36,370 nt of DNA from a virus (IMGVR_UViG_3300037827_000428:1-36370); one strand, 5' to 3'; counted from the stretch's first letter, positions 20,781 to 30,757 are shown. The notes: generated by a model from the sequence alone, not told the origin. Numbers and translations: made by a program.

Positions 20781-21623
20781 TTATGAAATTGTAATATTCC
20801 CTTGAGGTGCTGCACCTACTTGCCATTCTGTATCTGCAACGGTACATACTATATAAAGTGCATCTTTTTCATTTGTTGAAGCCAATGAACCACCCGAGCT
20901 CGTCGTACTTGACCCAAGGACAATCGTCTGCCCACCACCACATTGAATCAACCAACCTCCGGCGCCTTTCCCTATAATGCCAAGTGCATCACCCACATTA
21001 CTCGTAGGCGGCAAATTTAAAGTCACGAGACTGCCATTATTAACAATGTAACCGTTGTTTGAGATCATATTTTCGGTTGTACCTGTTACCACCGTCCACA
21101 TAAACCCAGCACCACCGCTTGATGAAATAGTGATGGAACCTGCGCCATTGGTTATCAAGATATTAGCACCTGCAGTGATATTTGCTGCAACCGGCAAAAC
21201 GCCAGTTGACCCTATAAATAACTGACCATCTGTTAATTGTGGGGAGAAAGCGAGTTGACCTGCTCCATTGGTATAAAGAAAGGTAAATGGCAGACCGTCT
21301 GATATAGGCCACCGTAAATTATCTAAAATTAAGGCGCCCGTCCCTTTGGGCGTAATAGCGATATCAATATTGGTATCACTTCCGACAGCCGTTAAAAGAA
21401 CAGGTTCAGTCGTGAGTGAATTAACAAGTTGTAAATTATTAACAGCTGTAACGCCTGCTGTTGCGTATTGGAAAAGATAATTTCCACTCGCATCTTTAAT
21501 GCCTGTGCCTGGAAAATTGAAGATAAAATTCTCGGTAGGACTGCTAGGGCGAAGGCCTACTGGCTTGTCGCCCACCATCATTTCATTACCTACCGTAAAT
21601 TGAGAAAACTTTACATCAGCCAT
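20781..21623 (-). CDS. Tail-fibre-like protein, 280 residues
   Basis: AAGGAGCCATAGG precedes the ATG. The N-terminus (MADVKFSQFTVGNEMMVGDK) differs from its neighbours. A central repeat-type motif (DGQLFIGSTGVLPVAANITA) leads into the C-terminal domain (WTVVTGTTENMISNNGYI ... GAGGWLIQCGGGQTIVLG ... PQGNITIS) shared with the 238-residue protein. I infer a virion surface or fibre protein. No enzymatic motif is seen. Confidence 0.78.
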   Translation of the reverse strand: MADVKFSQFTVGNEMMVGDKPVGLRPSSPTENFIFNFPGTGIKDASGNYLFQYATAGVTAVNNLQLVNSLTTEPVLLTAVGSDTNIDIAITPKGTGALILDNLRWPISDGLPFTFLYTNGAGQLAFSPQLTDGQLFIGSTGVLPVAANITAGANILITNGAGSITISSSGGAGFMWTVVTGTTENMISNNGYIVNNGSLVTLNLPPTSNVGDALGIIGKGAGGWLIQCGGGQTIVLGSSTTSSGGSLASTNEKDALYIVCTVADTEWQVGAAPQGNITIS

Positions 21624-21648
21624 CCTATGGCTCCTTAATCCTTAAGGA

Positions 21649-22002
21649 TTAGTTATTAGTTCCTAGGCCATAAAGGACTACACTTACATTAGTAGTTGCT
21701 GTTGCGGTATAAAAATGAAGTACATCGCCGGCCTTAACTTCTCTACACAATGCTTTGTTATCCGAGACAAGTTCAGATGTCGTTGCTGCAAAAGACATTC
21801 CTGCTGGAACAGCAGCGGTTGCATTTAGTGCAACCCATACGACATTCGCATCTACCTTTATGAGTGCTTTATAACGAGCCGCGTTCCCAGGAATCGTTAA
21901 TGTTGTATCAGTAGTTGCTGCCAAAGCTGCGCTATATTTTAAATCTGGAAAAAGAAGCCCAAAATCATCTACAGGCTGTTGTGAAGTATACGGTTTAATC
22001 AT
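21649..22002 (-). CDS. Small virion-type protein, 117 residues
   Basis: AAAGGGATTATT precedes the ATG. The protein begins MIKPYTSQQPVDDFGLLFPD and is rich in Ala, Thr and Val with beta strands (TTDTTLTIPGNAARYKALIK; VLHFYTATATTNVSVVLYG), consistent with a small all-beta structural or decoration protein. It lies between the large fibre and the adhesins. No specific family is recognised. Confidence 0.7.
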   Translation of the reverse strand: MIKPYTSQQPVDDFGLLFPDLKYSAALAATTDTTLTIPGNAARYKALIKVDANVVWVALNATAAVPAGMSFAATTSELVSDNKALCREVKAGDVLHFYTATATTNVSVVLYGLGTNN

Positions 22003-22023
22003 AATAATCCCTTTATTGATAAG

Positions 22024-24207
22024 TTAAACAATTCCAAGTCTTGCATCGGCGATAAAGTGAAAATATATACCCGCATCGGTACTGGCTATGTATTGCGATG
22101 AATTTGCTCCGAGAATTGCTACCGAGAAATCCACAGGACGAAAAAGCGCACTAGTTTCTCCACTACTGACTTGTGACCAATTAGTGATTGCGGCATCTCC
22201 TGAATTACCCAGTGTGCTTGCATGAAATACTTGTACAAAAACAGTCGCCACCATACCGTCCTTTGCATATATTGTTGGAGTGACAGGTATTCTTTTTCGC
22301 GTATTATAGATAATAGAGAAATCTAGGGGTACGGCCCCGTAAGTGCCCGCATTTAACGTAGCAAGCATGGTTTTATCAAGGATTCCGTTATTTGTGATGG
22401 TTCCGGCATAGTCGCCTATATCATAACTTTTCTCATAATAATATTGGCATTTGCTTACAACTTCCTGAAAACTCTCCGCTGCTGGGCGTGCGGGAATCTC
22501 ACTGGGTATTAAAGAAATCGAATTAATAGTGAGCGTAGTTCCCGTGTCAATGTAAGCAAATGTCACGACTATCGCAAAAAATTCAGTATCACTAATTTGT
22601 GTATTGTCGGTTATTTCCCATCCTGTAAAAGGCATATCATTATCGGGATTATTGATATCTGAATCCGTTGAGATGACTGGCAATATGGCGGTTGGTGTAT
22701 CAAGGCCACTTCGGGGTATTTGTGTCCATCCGGCAGCCGTTAATGTGAAGATGCCATTGGTTGCAACCGTTCCTATAGAAGTTGGAAGGGTCGGAATTGT
22801 TGAGGTTGATGGTGCTCTGCATAAATAGACTTGCATCGTAACGGCACTCGATACACTCGTCACATAGCCAAATACATTGACAGAAAGCGGAGTGCCTAAT
22901 ATCTTTTTTGCCTCTGCACCTGATAGATATTGCATGATATAAAACGCATCACTGGTGCCTGCGGTCGTCAGAGCCAGTCCATTTGTCACCGCATCTTGCG
23001 CAAATCCAACATTACCCGTAGCGCCTGCAAAGCCAATTGTTTGATCGCAAATATAGGCGGCTGTGTTGGTTAAATTGCCAGAAGCCGCGAATTGAAAAGG
23101 ATTTAAAGGAAAATCCCATGCCGTTAAAACACTTGGAGAGGGTCGACTATTTAACCGAGGTATATAATAGTCGCCCATAAATGCCTGTTCGCGATTGGAT
23201 GAATTTAATTCATATTGCAGGAAATTACCGCCTGCTTCATCTATAGTAGGTACGACTTGGATACTGCTGATTCTCACATGGGAATTTGGATTAAAAGACA
23301 AGTAAATATCAATGTATCCCTCATTTCCCGTATCGGTATTTGTCGATTGAGGAATGGGAGCCACACTTACACCTGTTAATAGTTGATACGCTGAATTATC
23401 AAAAGCAGCATCCAATATAACGATGGGTATACCGCCCGTTGATTCAGCATAAAACATCTCAATGCCAGTAGTGCCTGAATTTTGATTGATGGCAATTAAT
23501 GTACCGGCTAGAAAAATAGCCTGGTTTGTGGTGCTTGACCAAAGCCCTGAATTAACATTAAAACGTTGTCGTAGATTACAAATCGTAATACCGCCCGATA
23601 AAGAAACGTCCAATACATAGGGCGGACTAGTAGGAACATTGTTATTGCCCGCTATCGCAATTTGCTGAACGGTTACGGTACCTGTGCCACTTATGACAAA
23701 ATCCCAATCGGGCGCAAAAGCAAATACCTGATCGGTTGCTGAACTCACGGTGTAAACCGTCGCTTGCCCTTGATTTAAAAATACTTGGGTAAATTGCGAA
23801 TTAGCTATTTGATTTTGTGTCGGAAAGTCATTTTGGGTAGGGTTCGTTGCTGCTGTGATATTGGGCCATGCTTCTCTCGTCAATTGCTGAACACCTAAGC
23901 TATCTCTCACATCGACAAAGTAAAGGTCAAGATTCCCCTCATCATCGAAGGGGAAATAATAAATGACAATGTTATCACCACCTGCATCTTGAACCGTACC
24001 TACTGAGCTTAAAACAATAGGATTAGGAAGTGCCGTATAGGTGTAATTAGGTGGCGCGCCTGACAATTGATAGACGAGCTTTGGTGTGGTTCTTGCAACA
24101 TCGCGATAAAAAGTTAAAGTGCCAGCCGCGAGCGGCAATCCACTGTCCTTATCGACAAAATAAGTATCTAAGTCAGATGTTACAAAATATCGTTCATCTA
24201 ATGGCAT
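22024..24207 (-). CDS. Large tail fibre / receptor-binding protein, 727 residues
   Basis: AAGGGATTTGAT precedes the ATG. The N-terminal 120 residues (LDTYFVDKDSGLPLAAGTLT; FYRDVARTTPKLVYQLSG; EGNLDLYFVDVRDSLG) form the virion-attachment module seen in many phage fibre proteins, with the theme of a property list plus default values. A long beta-rich shaft follows. Near 575 is ESFQEVVSKCQYYYEKSYD, a motif found near the C-terminus of many phage fibres. It is the largest of the adhesin genes and the best candidate for the main receptor-binding fibre. No pectate-lyase, sialidase or chaperone motif is evident. Confidence 0.82.
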   Translation of the reverse strand: MPLDERYFVTSDLDTYFVDKDSGLPLAAGTLTFYRDVARTTPKLVYQLSGAPPNYTYTALPNPIVLSSVGTVQDAGGDNIVIYYFPFDDEGNLDLYFVDVRDSLGVQQLTREAWPNITAATNPTQNDFPTQNQIANSQFTQVFLNQGQATVYTVSSATDQVFAFAPDWDFVISGTGTVTVQQIAIAGNNNVPTSPPYVLDVSLSGGITICNLRQRFNVNSGLWSSTTNQAIFLAGTLIAINQNSGTTGIEMFYAESTGGIPIVILDAAFDNSAYQLLTGVSVAPIPQSTNTDTGNEGYIDIYLSFNPNSHVRISSIQVVPTIDEAGGNFLQYELNSSNREQAFMGDYYIPRLNSRPSPSVLTAWDFPLNPFQFAASGNLTNTAAYICDQTIGFAGATGNVGFAQDAVTNGLALTTAGTSDAFYIMQYLSGAEAKKILGTPLSVNVFGYVTSVSSAVTMQVYLCRAPSTSTIPTLPTSIGTVATNGIFTLTAAGWTQIPRSGLDTPTAILPVISTDSDINNPDNDMPFTGWEITDNTQISDTEFFAIVVTFAYIDTGTTLTINSISLIPSEIPARPAAESFQEVVSKCQYYYEKSYDIGDYAGTITNNGILDKTMLATLNAGTYGAVPLDFSIIYNTRKRIPVTPTIYAKDGMVATVFVQVFHASTLGNSGDAAITNWSQVSSGETSALFRPVDFSVAILGANSSQYIASTDAGIYFHFIADARLGIV

Positions 24208-24230
24208 ATCAAATCCCTTGATAGATAGTG

Positions 24231-26402
24231 TTATTCCGGAGGTTTGGGTTGTGAAACCTGCATAAGTGCCTGAACTAATGGGGCAATATTTCGTTGCGGT
24301 TTAGCTTCTTTTTCACGTGCCTTTATCATACGCGCTATTAAAAATTCTCGCATCTTCGGATTTGTTAATGCTTTTACCGCACCTCTGGCAGCTATACTAG
24401 GAGCAATAGCACCTATTGCCACACCAGGCAAACCACCTATTGCGGCTCCTATTGAGCCTCCCGTTAATAGGGATTTCCAAGGTATTTCGCTCAATCCTGC
24501 ATAACCTGTTTTGGGATTAAACATGATATCTAATGGACGAGAATTTTTTTGAACCAATTGACTATAATCTTTTAATACGCTTTGCATGCCTTCGCTAAGC
24601 AGTGCATTTTTCTGTTTTTTTCCTAAATTTTTATAGAGCGTATTTAATTTAGAAGGGTTGAGTTGACCCTCCTGAATCGCTTTAGAAAAATAGGAATAAG
24701 CTAATAAATCTTTGTCATCTGTGGATAATTTTGAAGTAAGCTTTCTTAATAAATTGCCTCTATCGGATAACTTTGAGTTTTTCAAAAAACTCTGCATCAA
24801 CATATCCGGATCGCCACCTTGTAGAGTAAATTTTTTAATTTCTTTGTCTTTAAATGGTGCATAATTTTCTTTATAAAAATCTATCGCTTCATCGCGAAAT
24901 TTATTGAGATGTGGCTTATCGGCTTTATCAATCGAATCTTTAATATCTCTAGTAGCCGCATCTTTTAATGATTTATATAAATTAGATAATGAACCTTCTC
25001 CCTTTGTATAAGCATCATTAGCTAATTCTCCTAAATCACCTCTTAAGAGATCGGTGTCTTGCAGTGTATATTCTTTTGTAGGAATTTCCTTAGTTGGTTT
25101 AGCTTTACCAAATGCTTTTGAAAGTTCAGCCTCGCTGAGTTTTAATTTATTTTTACCTGCCAATAAATGCCTTAATATATCTTTGCCAGCAACGCCTACT
25201 TCGCCTAAATTGGATATTTCTTCTTTTTCGGTATTTTCTGGATTAGCGATACCTTTCAAAATATTTTTAAATGTTGAATCTATCAATCGTGCACGGTGTG
25301 GGTCTCTTTCTATCTCAGCTAATTTTTCTTTTGCCGTCTCTATGAGATTAGAACGTGGGGTTTTAATGCCTTCTTTCTCGGCTGCTTCATTGAGCGTTTT
25401 AAATTTCTCATTCTTGGCTTGTCTCGTTTCTTCATAAGCCGACTTTAAAGCACCGTGTAATCTTTCGCCAATGTCGGGTATCTCTTCATCGCCTTTGAGA
25501 TAATCTAAAATAGTTTCCCCGCGTCTGGATATCTCAGCCGCTGTTCTTTGCATGGATTGATTTGCGCCAGATAAAGGAATTTTAGGTAATGTATTTTCAA
25601 ATTGTTCTTTCAAAAATGGATTTTGAATGACATTCCCCAGGTCTGTTTCTGTTCCTTTTGTATTTTGTGCGGCTTCTCTGAGTTCATGACTACTAAGCGG
25701 AGAATCAGGCAAAAATGCACCTGGTTTAGTAAGACGCTGTGCGCCTCGCGTAATTCCCTCACCTGCCAATCCCATCAAAGCCGCTTGCAAAGGGTCTTGT
25801 TCTTGACCTGTGGCGTAGGCACTCGTTGCACCAGCGCGTTTTGCGAGTCCCCCTAATCCTCTAGTGAGTCCGCCTAGGCGCGCATAAGGTGCAAAAGAAC
25901 CCAGAGATTGTAAAAATTCATCGCCCTTTTGATTTTCGCCTAATATGGCTTTTTGAAGTCCTGTATCAGGAATATGCGCTTTTGCGAATAAATCTCGCAA
26001 AGTTTTAGTATCCATATCTTCTTCACCAAGGCTACGGCTCTGCATATATCGTGCAATATTGGAGGGAATATTAGCGCCACCTTTTAATCCTTCTAATAAA
26101 CCAGCGCCTAAGTTTTCAGACGCCCTTAAAGGATTCTGCGCAATTTGAACCCCTGATTCACTTACTTGTCCTGGCAGATTGGCGATAAAATCAATGATTG
26201 CTCCTGGCGCATTCGATAAACTATTGACGATGTCCGTTCCAACATTGGGTTTTTCTGTAGGATTTCCCTTGCGTTCATATTCGCCAGCATTTAATCGTTT
26301 TAATATTTCAGGATCAGTGATTTCCGTTGATTTTTCATACTCGCCGGAATTTAATCGTTTTAATATGTCAGGATCGGTTATTTCTTTCATTTGTAATGCC
26401 AT
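24231..26402 (-). CDS. Large internal virion / DNA-ejection protein candidate (P22 gp16 position), 723 residues
   Basis: It lies in the slot held by the ejection protein gp16 in P22-like genomes and overlaps the preceding gene by 16 bases. Residues 5-45 hold two copies of ITDPxILKRLNxGEYE, a short repeat at the N-termini of long phage virion proteins. Most of the rest is charged helix. Near 655-690 is a Gly/Ala-rich hydrophobic segment (GGSIGAAIGGLPGVAIGAIA) that could insert into a membrane during ejection. The C-terminus is proline-rich. No lytic transglycosylase motif is seen. Sequence similarity to gp16 itself is not claimed. Confidence 0.65.
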   Translation of the reverse strand: MALQMKEITDPDILKRLNSGEYEKSTEITDPEILKRLNAGEYERKGNPTEKPNVGTDIVNSLSNAPGAIIDFIANLPGQVSESGVQIAQNPLRASENLGAGLLEGLKGGANIPSNIARYMQSRSLGEEDMDTKTLRDLFAKAHIPDTGLQKAILGENQKGDEFLQSLGSFAPYARLGGLTRGLGGLAKRAGATSAYATGQEQDPLQAALMGLAGEGITRGAQRLTKPGAFLPDSPLSSHELREAAQNTKGTETDLGNVIQNPFLKEQFENTLPKIPLSGANQSMQRTAAEISRRGETILDYLKGDEEIPDIGERLHGALKSAYEETRQAKNEKFKTLNEAAEKEGIKTPRSNLIETAKEKLAEIERDPHRARLIDSTFKNILKGIANPENTEKEEISNLGEVGVAGKDILRHLLAGKNKLKLSEAELSKAFGKAKPTKEIPTKEYTLQDTDLLRGDLGELANDAYTKGEGSLSNLYKSLKDAATRDIKDSIDKADKPHLNKFRDEAIDFYKENYAPFKDKEIKKFTLQGGDPDMLMQSFLKNSKLSDRGNLLRKLTSKLSTDDKDLLAYSYFSKAIQEGQLNPSKLNTLYKNLGKKQKNALLSEGMQSVLKDYSQLVQKNSRPLDIMFNPKTGYAGLSEIPWKSLLTGGSIGAAIGGLPGVAIGAIAPSIAARGAVKALTNPKMREFLIARMIKAREKEAKPQRNIAPLVQALMQVSQPKPPE

Positions 26403-27475
26403 TTCCCATTAACTTTAACGACCGGTTTACCGTCTATGATCCCCTCGGCTTCCACTTTTTCTGATGAAGTAGCTTGTGAGCCAGCAACTCTTTGATGTTG
26501 TGGATTTCTGGCATATCGACTGAGTAAATCCTTCTTAAGATCAGCTAATCTCTTATGATAAGGAATTTCGTTCTCAAAAGGCTGCTTGCGTAATATCGTT
26601 TCTGCTTTCTGAACGCCAATATTTGTTTGAGGAAAACTTAAAGCTGGGGCTAAAGATTCTTGTGTTGAAGCAATTATAGAATCATATAGTGCTTGGCGAC
26701 TAGGCGACCAATATTTGCCTACAAGTTGCCCTGGCTCGTGCATTTCCATCAATTTATCAAGCAGCGGCAAAACATTCTCAATAGAACGTGCAACTTTTTT
26801 TTGTGCAGTTATGGTTGCTGTTGTGCCAGATTTAGCAATTCGATCGAGCGCGTCCTGTGCTTTTTGCGTTAATGGATTTAATTTTTTGCCATTTTCTAAG
26901 GTATCTCCGCCATTTCGTAATATTTCGGTTGCTTCGTCAATTTCTTCTGGCTCTAAATGCGGATTATCTTTTGCAATAGCGTTTTGAAAATCAATTTCTG
27001 CTTTTGCACCTGCATTCGTACGACCTCCTCCTAATTTACGATAGTCCGCTAATGCGTTTTTCTCATTAATCGTTGCCTGTTCAGCCTTTGGATACCATTC
27101 ATTTTCAAGAGCCGCTTTTGTTGCTTCTAATGGCGTCATGGTATTTATTTTGCCCGTCTGTGCTTGTTGAAATGCACGTAACATCGCTCTGCTTGCTTGC
27201 TCAGAGTTAAATAATTCGGGTTGCTGTTGGTTCAACATACTTTGAAAAGCATTCTTCAATTGCCTTCCCTGAGACTCTTCGCTAAATTTTTGTGGCTGCT
27301 CTTCTACCAGATATTTTTGTAATTGATTAGCAAGTTCTTCTTTCTGCCGCTGTCTTTCTAGTTGCTGTGGCAATTGACCGGCTTGATAACCCGTAGCTAA
27401 ATTATCAATTAAATCCCTAAAAAAAGGATTGCCTTGTGGTTTGATTTTTGAAAAATCTATCGGTTGAAATGGCAT
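26387..27475 (-). CDS. Internal virion / DNA-ejection protein candidate (P22 gp20 position), 362 residues
   Basis: GAGGGATAAAAG precedes the ATG. The protein is helical and glutamine-rich (QLPQQLERQRQKEELANQL; LVEEQPQKF), with few aromatic residues after the N-terminus, as in P22 gp20. The C-terminus ends in a short strand pair (DGKPVVKVNGKWHYK). It overlaps the following large gene. Assignment is by position and composition. Confidence 0.65.
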   Translation of the reverse strand: MPFQPIDFSKIKPQGNPFFRDLIDNLATGYQAGQLPQQLERQRQKEELANQLQKYLVEEQPQKFSEESQGRQLKNAFQSMLNQQQPELFNSEQASRAMLRAFQQAQTGKINTMTPLEATKAALENEWYPKAEQATINEKNALADYRKLGGGRTNAGAKAEIDFQNAIAKDNPHLEPEEIDEATEILRNGGDTLENGKKLNPLTQKAQDALDRIAKSGTTATITAQKKVARSIENVLPLLDKLMEMHEPGQLVGKYWSPSRQALYDSIIASTQESLAPALSFPQTNIGVQKAETILRKQPFENEIPYHKRLADLKKDLLSRYARNPQHQRVAGSQATSSEKVEAEGIIDGKPVVKVNGKWHYK

Positions 27476-27485
27476 CTTTTATCCC

Positions 27486-28115
27486 TCAAATAAACCGGCT
27501 GGCGATGTTTCCGCCGATTGTGCCACCACCTGGCAATGCAAATCCTGCGACGCTTCCCAATGCTTTAACAAGACCAGAAAGTAAATCACTTCGGCTTTGA
27601 TTTTGATTCGCTTGACCTTGGAAGGCTAAACCCGCTTGGGTTCCTAATACATTGGATAAATCACTTGAAAGTCCTGTGGATGCGTTAAAGCCGGTATCTG
27701 CTTCATGGCCTAATCCTTCTGTACCCTCTTTTTGAATACCTAGAACATTTTGAAGCCATTGCTGCATATCAGCACCTAAAAGCGAATCGGTTAAACGTGC
27801 TTGATTGGTGATGTCATTGATACTTCCTCGCATACCACCTGCTGCGGCGCTATTGCCAGCGGCTCGTTGTGTTTCATCTCGGCTCAATTGATAAGCTCTG
27901 GAAGGCTCATAACTTTTCATGATGTTTTCAAGAAAAGCCGCAGGGTCTTGGCTCATCTGATTAAATTCAGGCGTGAGCACATTCGAGGCTTCGTTTCCTC
28001 GACCAATGTATGGCTCTAAGTAGGATTTTTCCATCCCTGGGATTTGGTTTAAGTAAGGCATCGCGGCATCAGCCGGATTTTTACCACCCTTAAAAAAGTC
28101 GCTTAACCAACTCAT
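27486..28115 (-). CDS. Virion DNA-transfer protein candidate (P22 gp7/gp14 position), 209 residues
   Basis: AGGGAGATACATT precedes the ATG. It begins MSWLSDFFKGGKNPADAAMP, a start common in small podovirus head-internal proteins, then a glutamine/alanine-rich helical core (SRDETQRAAGNSAAAGGMRG) and a glycine-rich C-terminus (VAGFALPGGGTIGGNIASRF) that could interact with membranes. It leads the run of three ejection-protein candidates. Confidence 0.68.
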   Translation of the reverse strand: MSWLSDFFKGGKNPADAAMPYLNQIPGMEKSYLEPYIGRGNEASNVLTPEFNQMSQDPAAFLENIMKSYEPSRAYQLSRDETQRAAGNSAAAGGMRGSINDITNQARLTDSLLGADMQQWLQNVLGIQKEGTEGLGHEADTGFNASTGLSSDLSNVLGTQAGLAFQGQANQNQSRSDLLSGLVKALGSVAGFALPGGGTIGGNIASRFI

Positions 28116-28126
28116 AATGTATCTCC

Positions 28127-28450
28127 CTATACGCTTGTAATCGTTTCAATGACGCCAGAGGAAGTTTTTACCTGTAGCTTTGCAAGGTTGGTATTAAACC
28201 AGACAGTACCATTTACAGCATTAGGTTCTAATGCGGTGATTTGGGCAGTTGTAAATTGGGGAAATTGGACGCCATTATTCACAATTGTGTTGTTGATAAT
28301 AGCACTATTGACTAAGCCATTCAGCAAGATAACCGCTAAATTTAAGGCTTGAAACGTTTGGTCATTATAAAGATAGGAATCAGCCGTCAATCTTCCGTCC
28401 TTTTCGGTATAATACATATCATAAAATACGGGAAGTGTGGGAATAGTCAT
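28127..28450 (-). CDS. Small virion protein, 107 residues (tail-needle slot)
   Basis: The start overlaps the stop of the gp10-like gene (ATGA type). The product has a helical middle (QTFQALNLAVILLNGLVNSA) and a C-terminal region typical of phage structural proteins (ALEPNAVNGTVWFNTNLAKL, then a short strand). In P22 the next gene after 10 is the needle, gene 26, but this protein is much shorter than gp26 and lacks a clear long coiled coil, so it may be a minor capsid or tail protein. Confidence 0.65.
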   Translation of the reverse strand: MTIPTLPVFYDMYYTEKDGRLTADSYLYNDQTFQALNLAVILLNGLVNSAIINNTIVNNGVQFPQFTTAQITALEPNAVNGTVWFNTNLAKLQVKTSSGVIETITSV

Positions 28451-30030
28451 ACAATAATCTCCGCAAAACCGTCTTTTACGACAAATCTCTGATATCCCCA
28501 GAATCGCAATTGGGGAGTGAACTCATTAGCTTGTCCCATTCGATGCCATCTAATTTGATTCCGATAAACGCCCGCAGGGTTTAGCTGCCTTCCTACTACA
28601 TTGCTAAACGATTGATTTCCATTTTTTGAAATGGACATATCAACTCGGGGGATATCAAATGCCTCGACGCATTCGCCACTTTCTGACAGCATCAGAATAC
28701 CTAACTCAGTCACAATAGGATTTTCATCTATTTCCGTAATCAATAATCCATCGCATACAGTATTAGTAGGTGATAAAAGATATGTCGTTGTAACACCCTG
28801 TTCTATCCAAAATGTAAATTGTTCTACGCGAAACCTTGCAGAATCCTCAAGTCGTATGGATTTACAAATGCGTATTCTGGGTATTTCATCGCCCATCGTA
28901 TAAGGACTTAAATTATAGTTATAGGTTATAAATTCCGTGGCCATCTGATAGATGCTGGCATCATTTAACGATACGAAATAAGTCTTTCTATTGAAGTAGA
29001 CCGCTTGTCTTGCCGGATGAAAATTCAGATTTTGATCGGATACATGGAAAAACTTTTTAGTCGTAAAGTCATAAAATAAGGAAAGATTATCATTTGGGTC
29101 AAAGAAAGTTAGTTGATAAAACAAATGGCCGTCTTCCTTGAAAAAGAAAGCTGTCGATTTTTCAGGGTGCTGCAGATTGCCTAATACCTGGTCAATGCCA
29201 TCGGTTGATATCTCTTCAATAGAGGCGCCATTTGTTACAAAAATGACAGGTGAGTTATTTTCATTTTGGCCGAGCCAAACGACAAATTTGTCATTTGCCG
29301 CGATCGTTGAAGGTGCCACAACGCCGCTATCAATATTAAAGGACTGAACACGACGATAATTTTCAATTCCACCTATTTGTGTCCATACTTCAGCAACCGT
29401 TGTTCCAAAGACGATAACGTTATTACCTTTACCTGGAATACGTTTTACGGCAACCGCGCTATCTGGTTTCGTTTGAAGACTAAATTGTGTGTTAAGCGAT
29501 ATCGTTGTAGGGGATGCCATTTGAAAGGCATACCAGTTCTGGGAATTATCACTGACCGTTGAAGAGCCGATTAAAAAGAATGTGTTGTGATAGCAAACGT
29601 AACTCGGGATGATAGGATTTCCCAAAAACATCAGCGTTTGAACCGTTAAAGTATTATTTATGTAATTATAAATATAGGCTGCTTGCCCATCGACAATACA
29701 AATTTGCTCGCTTAAATTCTCATCAATAAAGACATCGCCCGATGTTGTCTCGAGTGTTCCTATAAATTGAGGTGATAAGTTTGTCTGTAATTTATAGACG
29801 GCGCTTGATACCACAACAATTAAAAATTGACCACGAACAGAATGAAAGAGTGCACGTCCTTCGCCAGAAGGCAGAATATCGGCTATTTTTTGAAAGCCTG
29901 CATAATTGACGAGCCAGTCATCAGAAATAAACATATTGTATGTTTCTTCCAATGAAATCTTAGGGTATCGACCAAATGTGGAACTTCCCACCACATTAAC
30001 AGGCACTCTTTGCGCATTACTAACAGGCAT
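28447..30030 (-). CDS. P22 gp10-like packaged-DNA stabilisation / tail hub protein, 527 residues
   Basis: In P22, gp10 closes the channel after packaging by binding under gp4. This protein has the usual length for the family, the early segment VPVNVVGSSTFGRYPKISLE then EETYNMFISDDWLVNYAGF, and repeated blade-like strands (GRALFHSVRGQFLIVVVSSA). The C-terminus has RNQIRWHRMGQANEFTPQLR, which resembles the V-L-W-x-R-x-G region of gp10. It lies directly after the gp4-like gene, as in P22. Start is ATG at 30030, 17 bases after the gp4 stop. Confidence 0.85.
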   Translation of the reverse strand: MPVSNAQRVPVNVVGSSTFGRYPKISLEETYNMFISDDWLVNYAGFQKIADILPSGEGRALFHSVRGQFLIVVVSSAVYKLQTNLSPQFIGTLETTSGDVFIDENLSEQICIVDGQAAYIYNYINNTLTVQTLMFLGNPIIPSYVCYHNTFFLIGSSTVSDNSQNWYAFQMASPTTISLNTQFSLQTKPDSAVAVKRIPGKGNNVIVFGTTVAEVWTQIGGIENYRRVQSFNIDSGVVAPSTIAANDKFVVWLGQNENNSPVIFVTNGASIEEISTDGIDQVLGNLQHPEKSTAFFFKEDGHLFYQLTFFDPNDNLSLFYDFTTKKFFHVSDQNLNFHPARQAVYFNRKTYFVSLNDASIYQMATEFITYNYNLSPYTMGDEIPRIRICKSIRLEDSARFRVEQFTFWIEQGVTTTYLLSPTNTVCDGLLITEIDENPIVTELGILMLSESGECVEAFDIPRVDMSISKNGNQSFSNVVGRQLNPAGVYRNQIRWHRMGQANEFTPQLRFWGYQRFVVKDGFAEIIV

Positions 30031-30046
30031 TCATTTACCTTTCCCT

Positions 30047-30757
30047 TTAACTTGGCTTTACCCAACCGTGACCCAAGTTGATAAAGCCATAGTTGAGACT
30101 TCCACGTTTTTGTAATGTAGATGTTTTGCCGATACGTAAATCAAGGATACGAGAATTTTTAGCGATAAAGGCTTCGTATTTGCCCAGTTGGCGAACAATA
30201 TTCGGTGCCGTTTCATAGGCATATTCAGCACAAATCCTATCTGTCAAAGCAAAATGCAGATAGGTTGTGTAAAATTGATCCAGCGTTAAACTTAAATCTT
30301 GGCCCAAAGTGACTTCGGGTAGATTGAAAATACCGTGTATTTCCATGGGGTAATTTTGGTCAGGCGTGAAATAAATATAGAGATTCCCTCCCCCAAATTG
30401 ACGCTCAAAGTACCATTGAAACGGTAATGTTTGGATGTTTTCAACACGACTTGAACCAAAATATGCGTTTCTTTTCTCATATTTCATTGCGTAACGTACT
30501 TCATCGAGAAAAAATACGAGCGTATCTATTTGAATCAAATTAGGAATGGGGTAGATTTCTTGTCCAATGACAAAATTGGCGTTGTATGTGGTTTCATAAG
30601 GAATCATCGCTGCATCAACGTTTTTTTCGGTGATGATATTATTTAGCCATGTCAAACCATCGGATATTTGTGTGCCACTCACGGTTTCAAATTCGCGAGA
30701 CACTACCCCTGACGCATAGTAGGAACTGGAAATTAACTGGTTAGTGGTATACGCCAT
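30047..30757 (-). CDS. P22 gp4-like tail accessory factor, 236 residues
   Basis: Gp4-type proteins bind the portal and extend the tail. Features are TTNQLISSSYYASGVVSREF, GLTWLNNIITEKN, a strand run (YNANFVIGQEIYPIPNLIQI) and LHFALTDRICAEYAY, which match the family's helical core plus beta insert. The length is somewhat above that of P22 gp4. It lies between the coat-proximal gene and gp10, the canonical place. Confidence 0.87.
   Translation of the reverse strand: MAYTTNQLISSSYYASGVVSREFETVSGTQISDGLTWLNNIITEKNVDAAMIPYETTYNANFVIGQEIYPIPNLIQIDTLVFFLDEVRYAMKYEKRNAYFGSSRVENIQTLPFQWYFERQFGGGNLYIYFTPDQNYPMEIHGIFNLPEVTLGQDLSLTLDQFYTTYLHFALTDRICAEYAYETAPNIVRQLGKYEAFIAKNSRILDLRIGKTSTLQKRGSLNYGFINLGHGWVKPS

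Noticed and set aside
25054-25437. Rightward 127-codon serine/phenylalanine-rich frame
   Set aside because: Antisense of the charged helical region of the 723-residue protein; no ribosome-binding site or domain.
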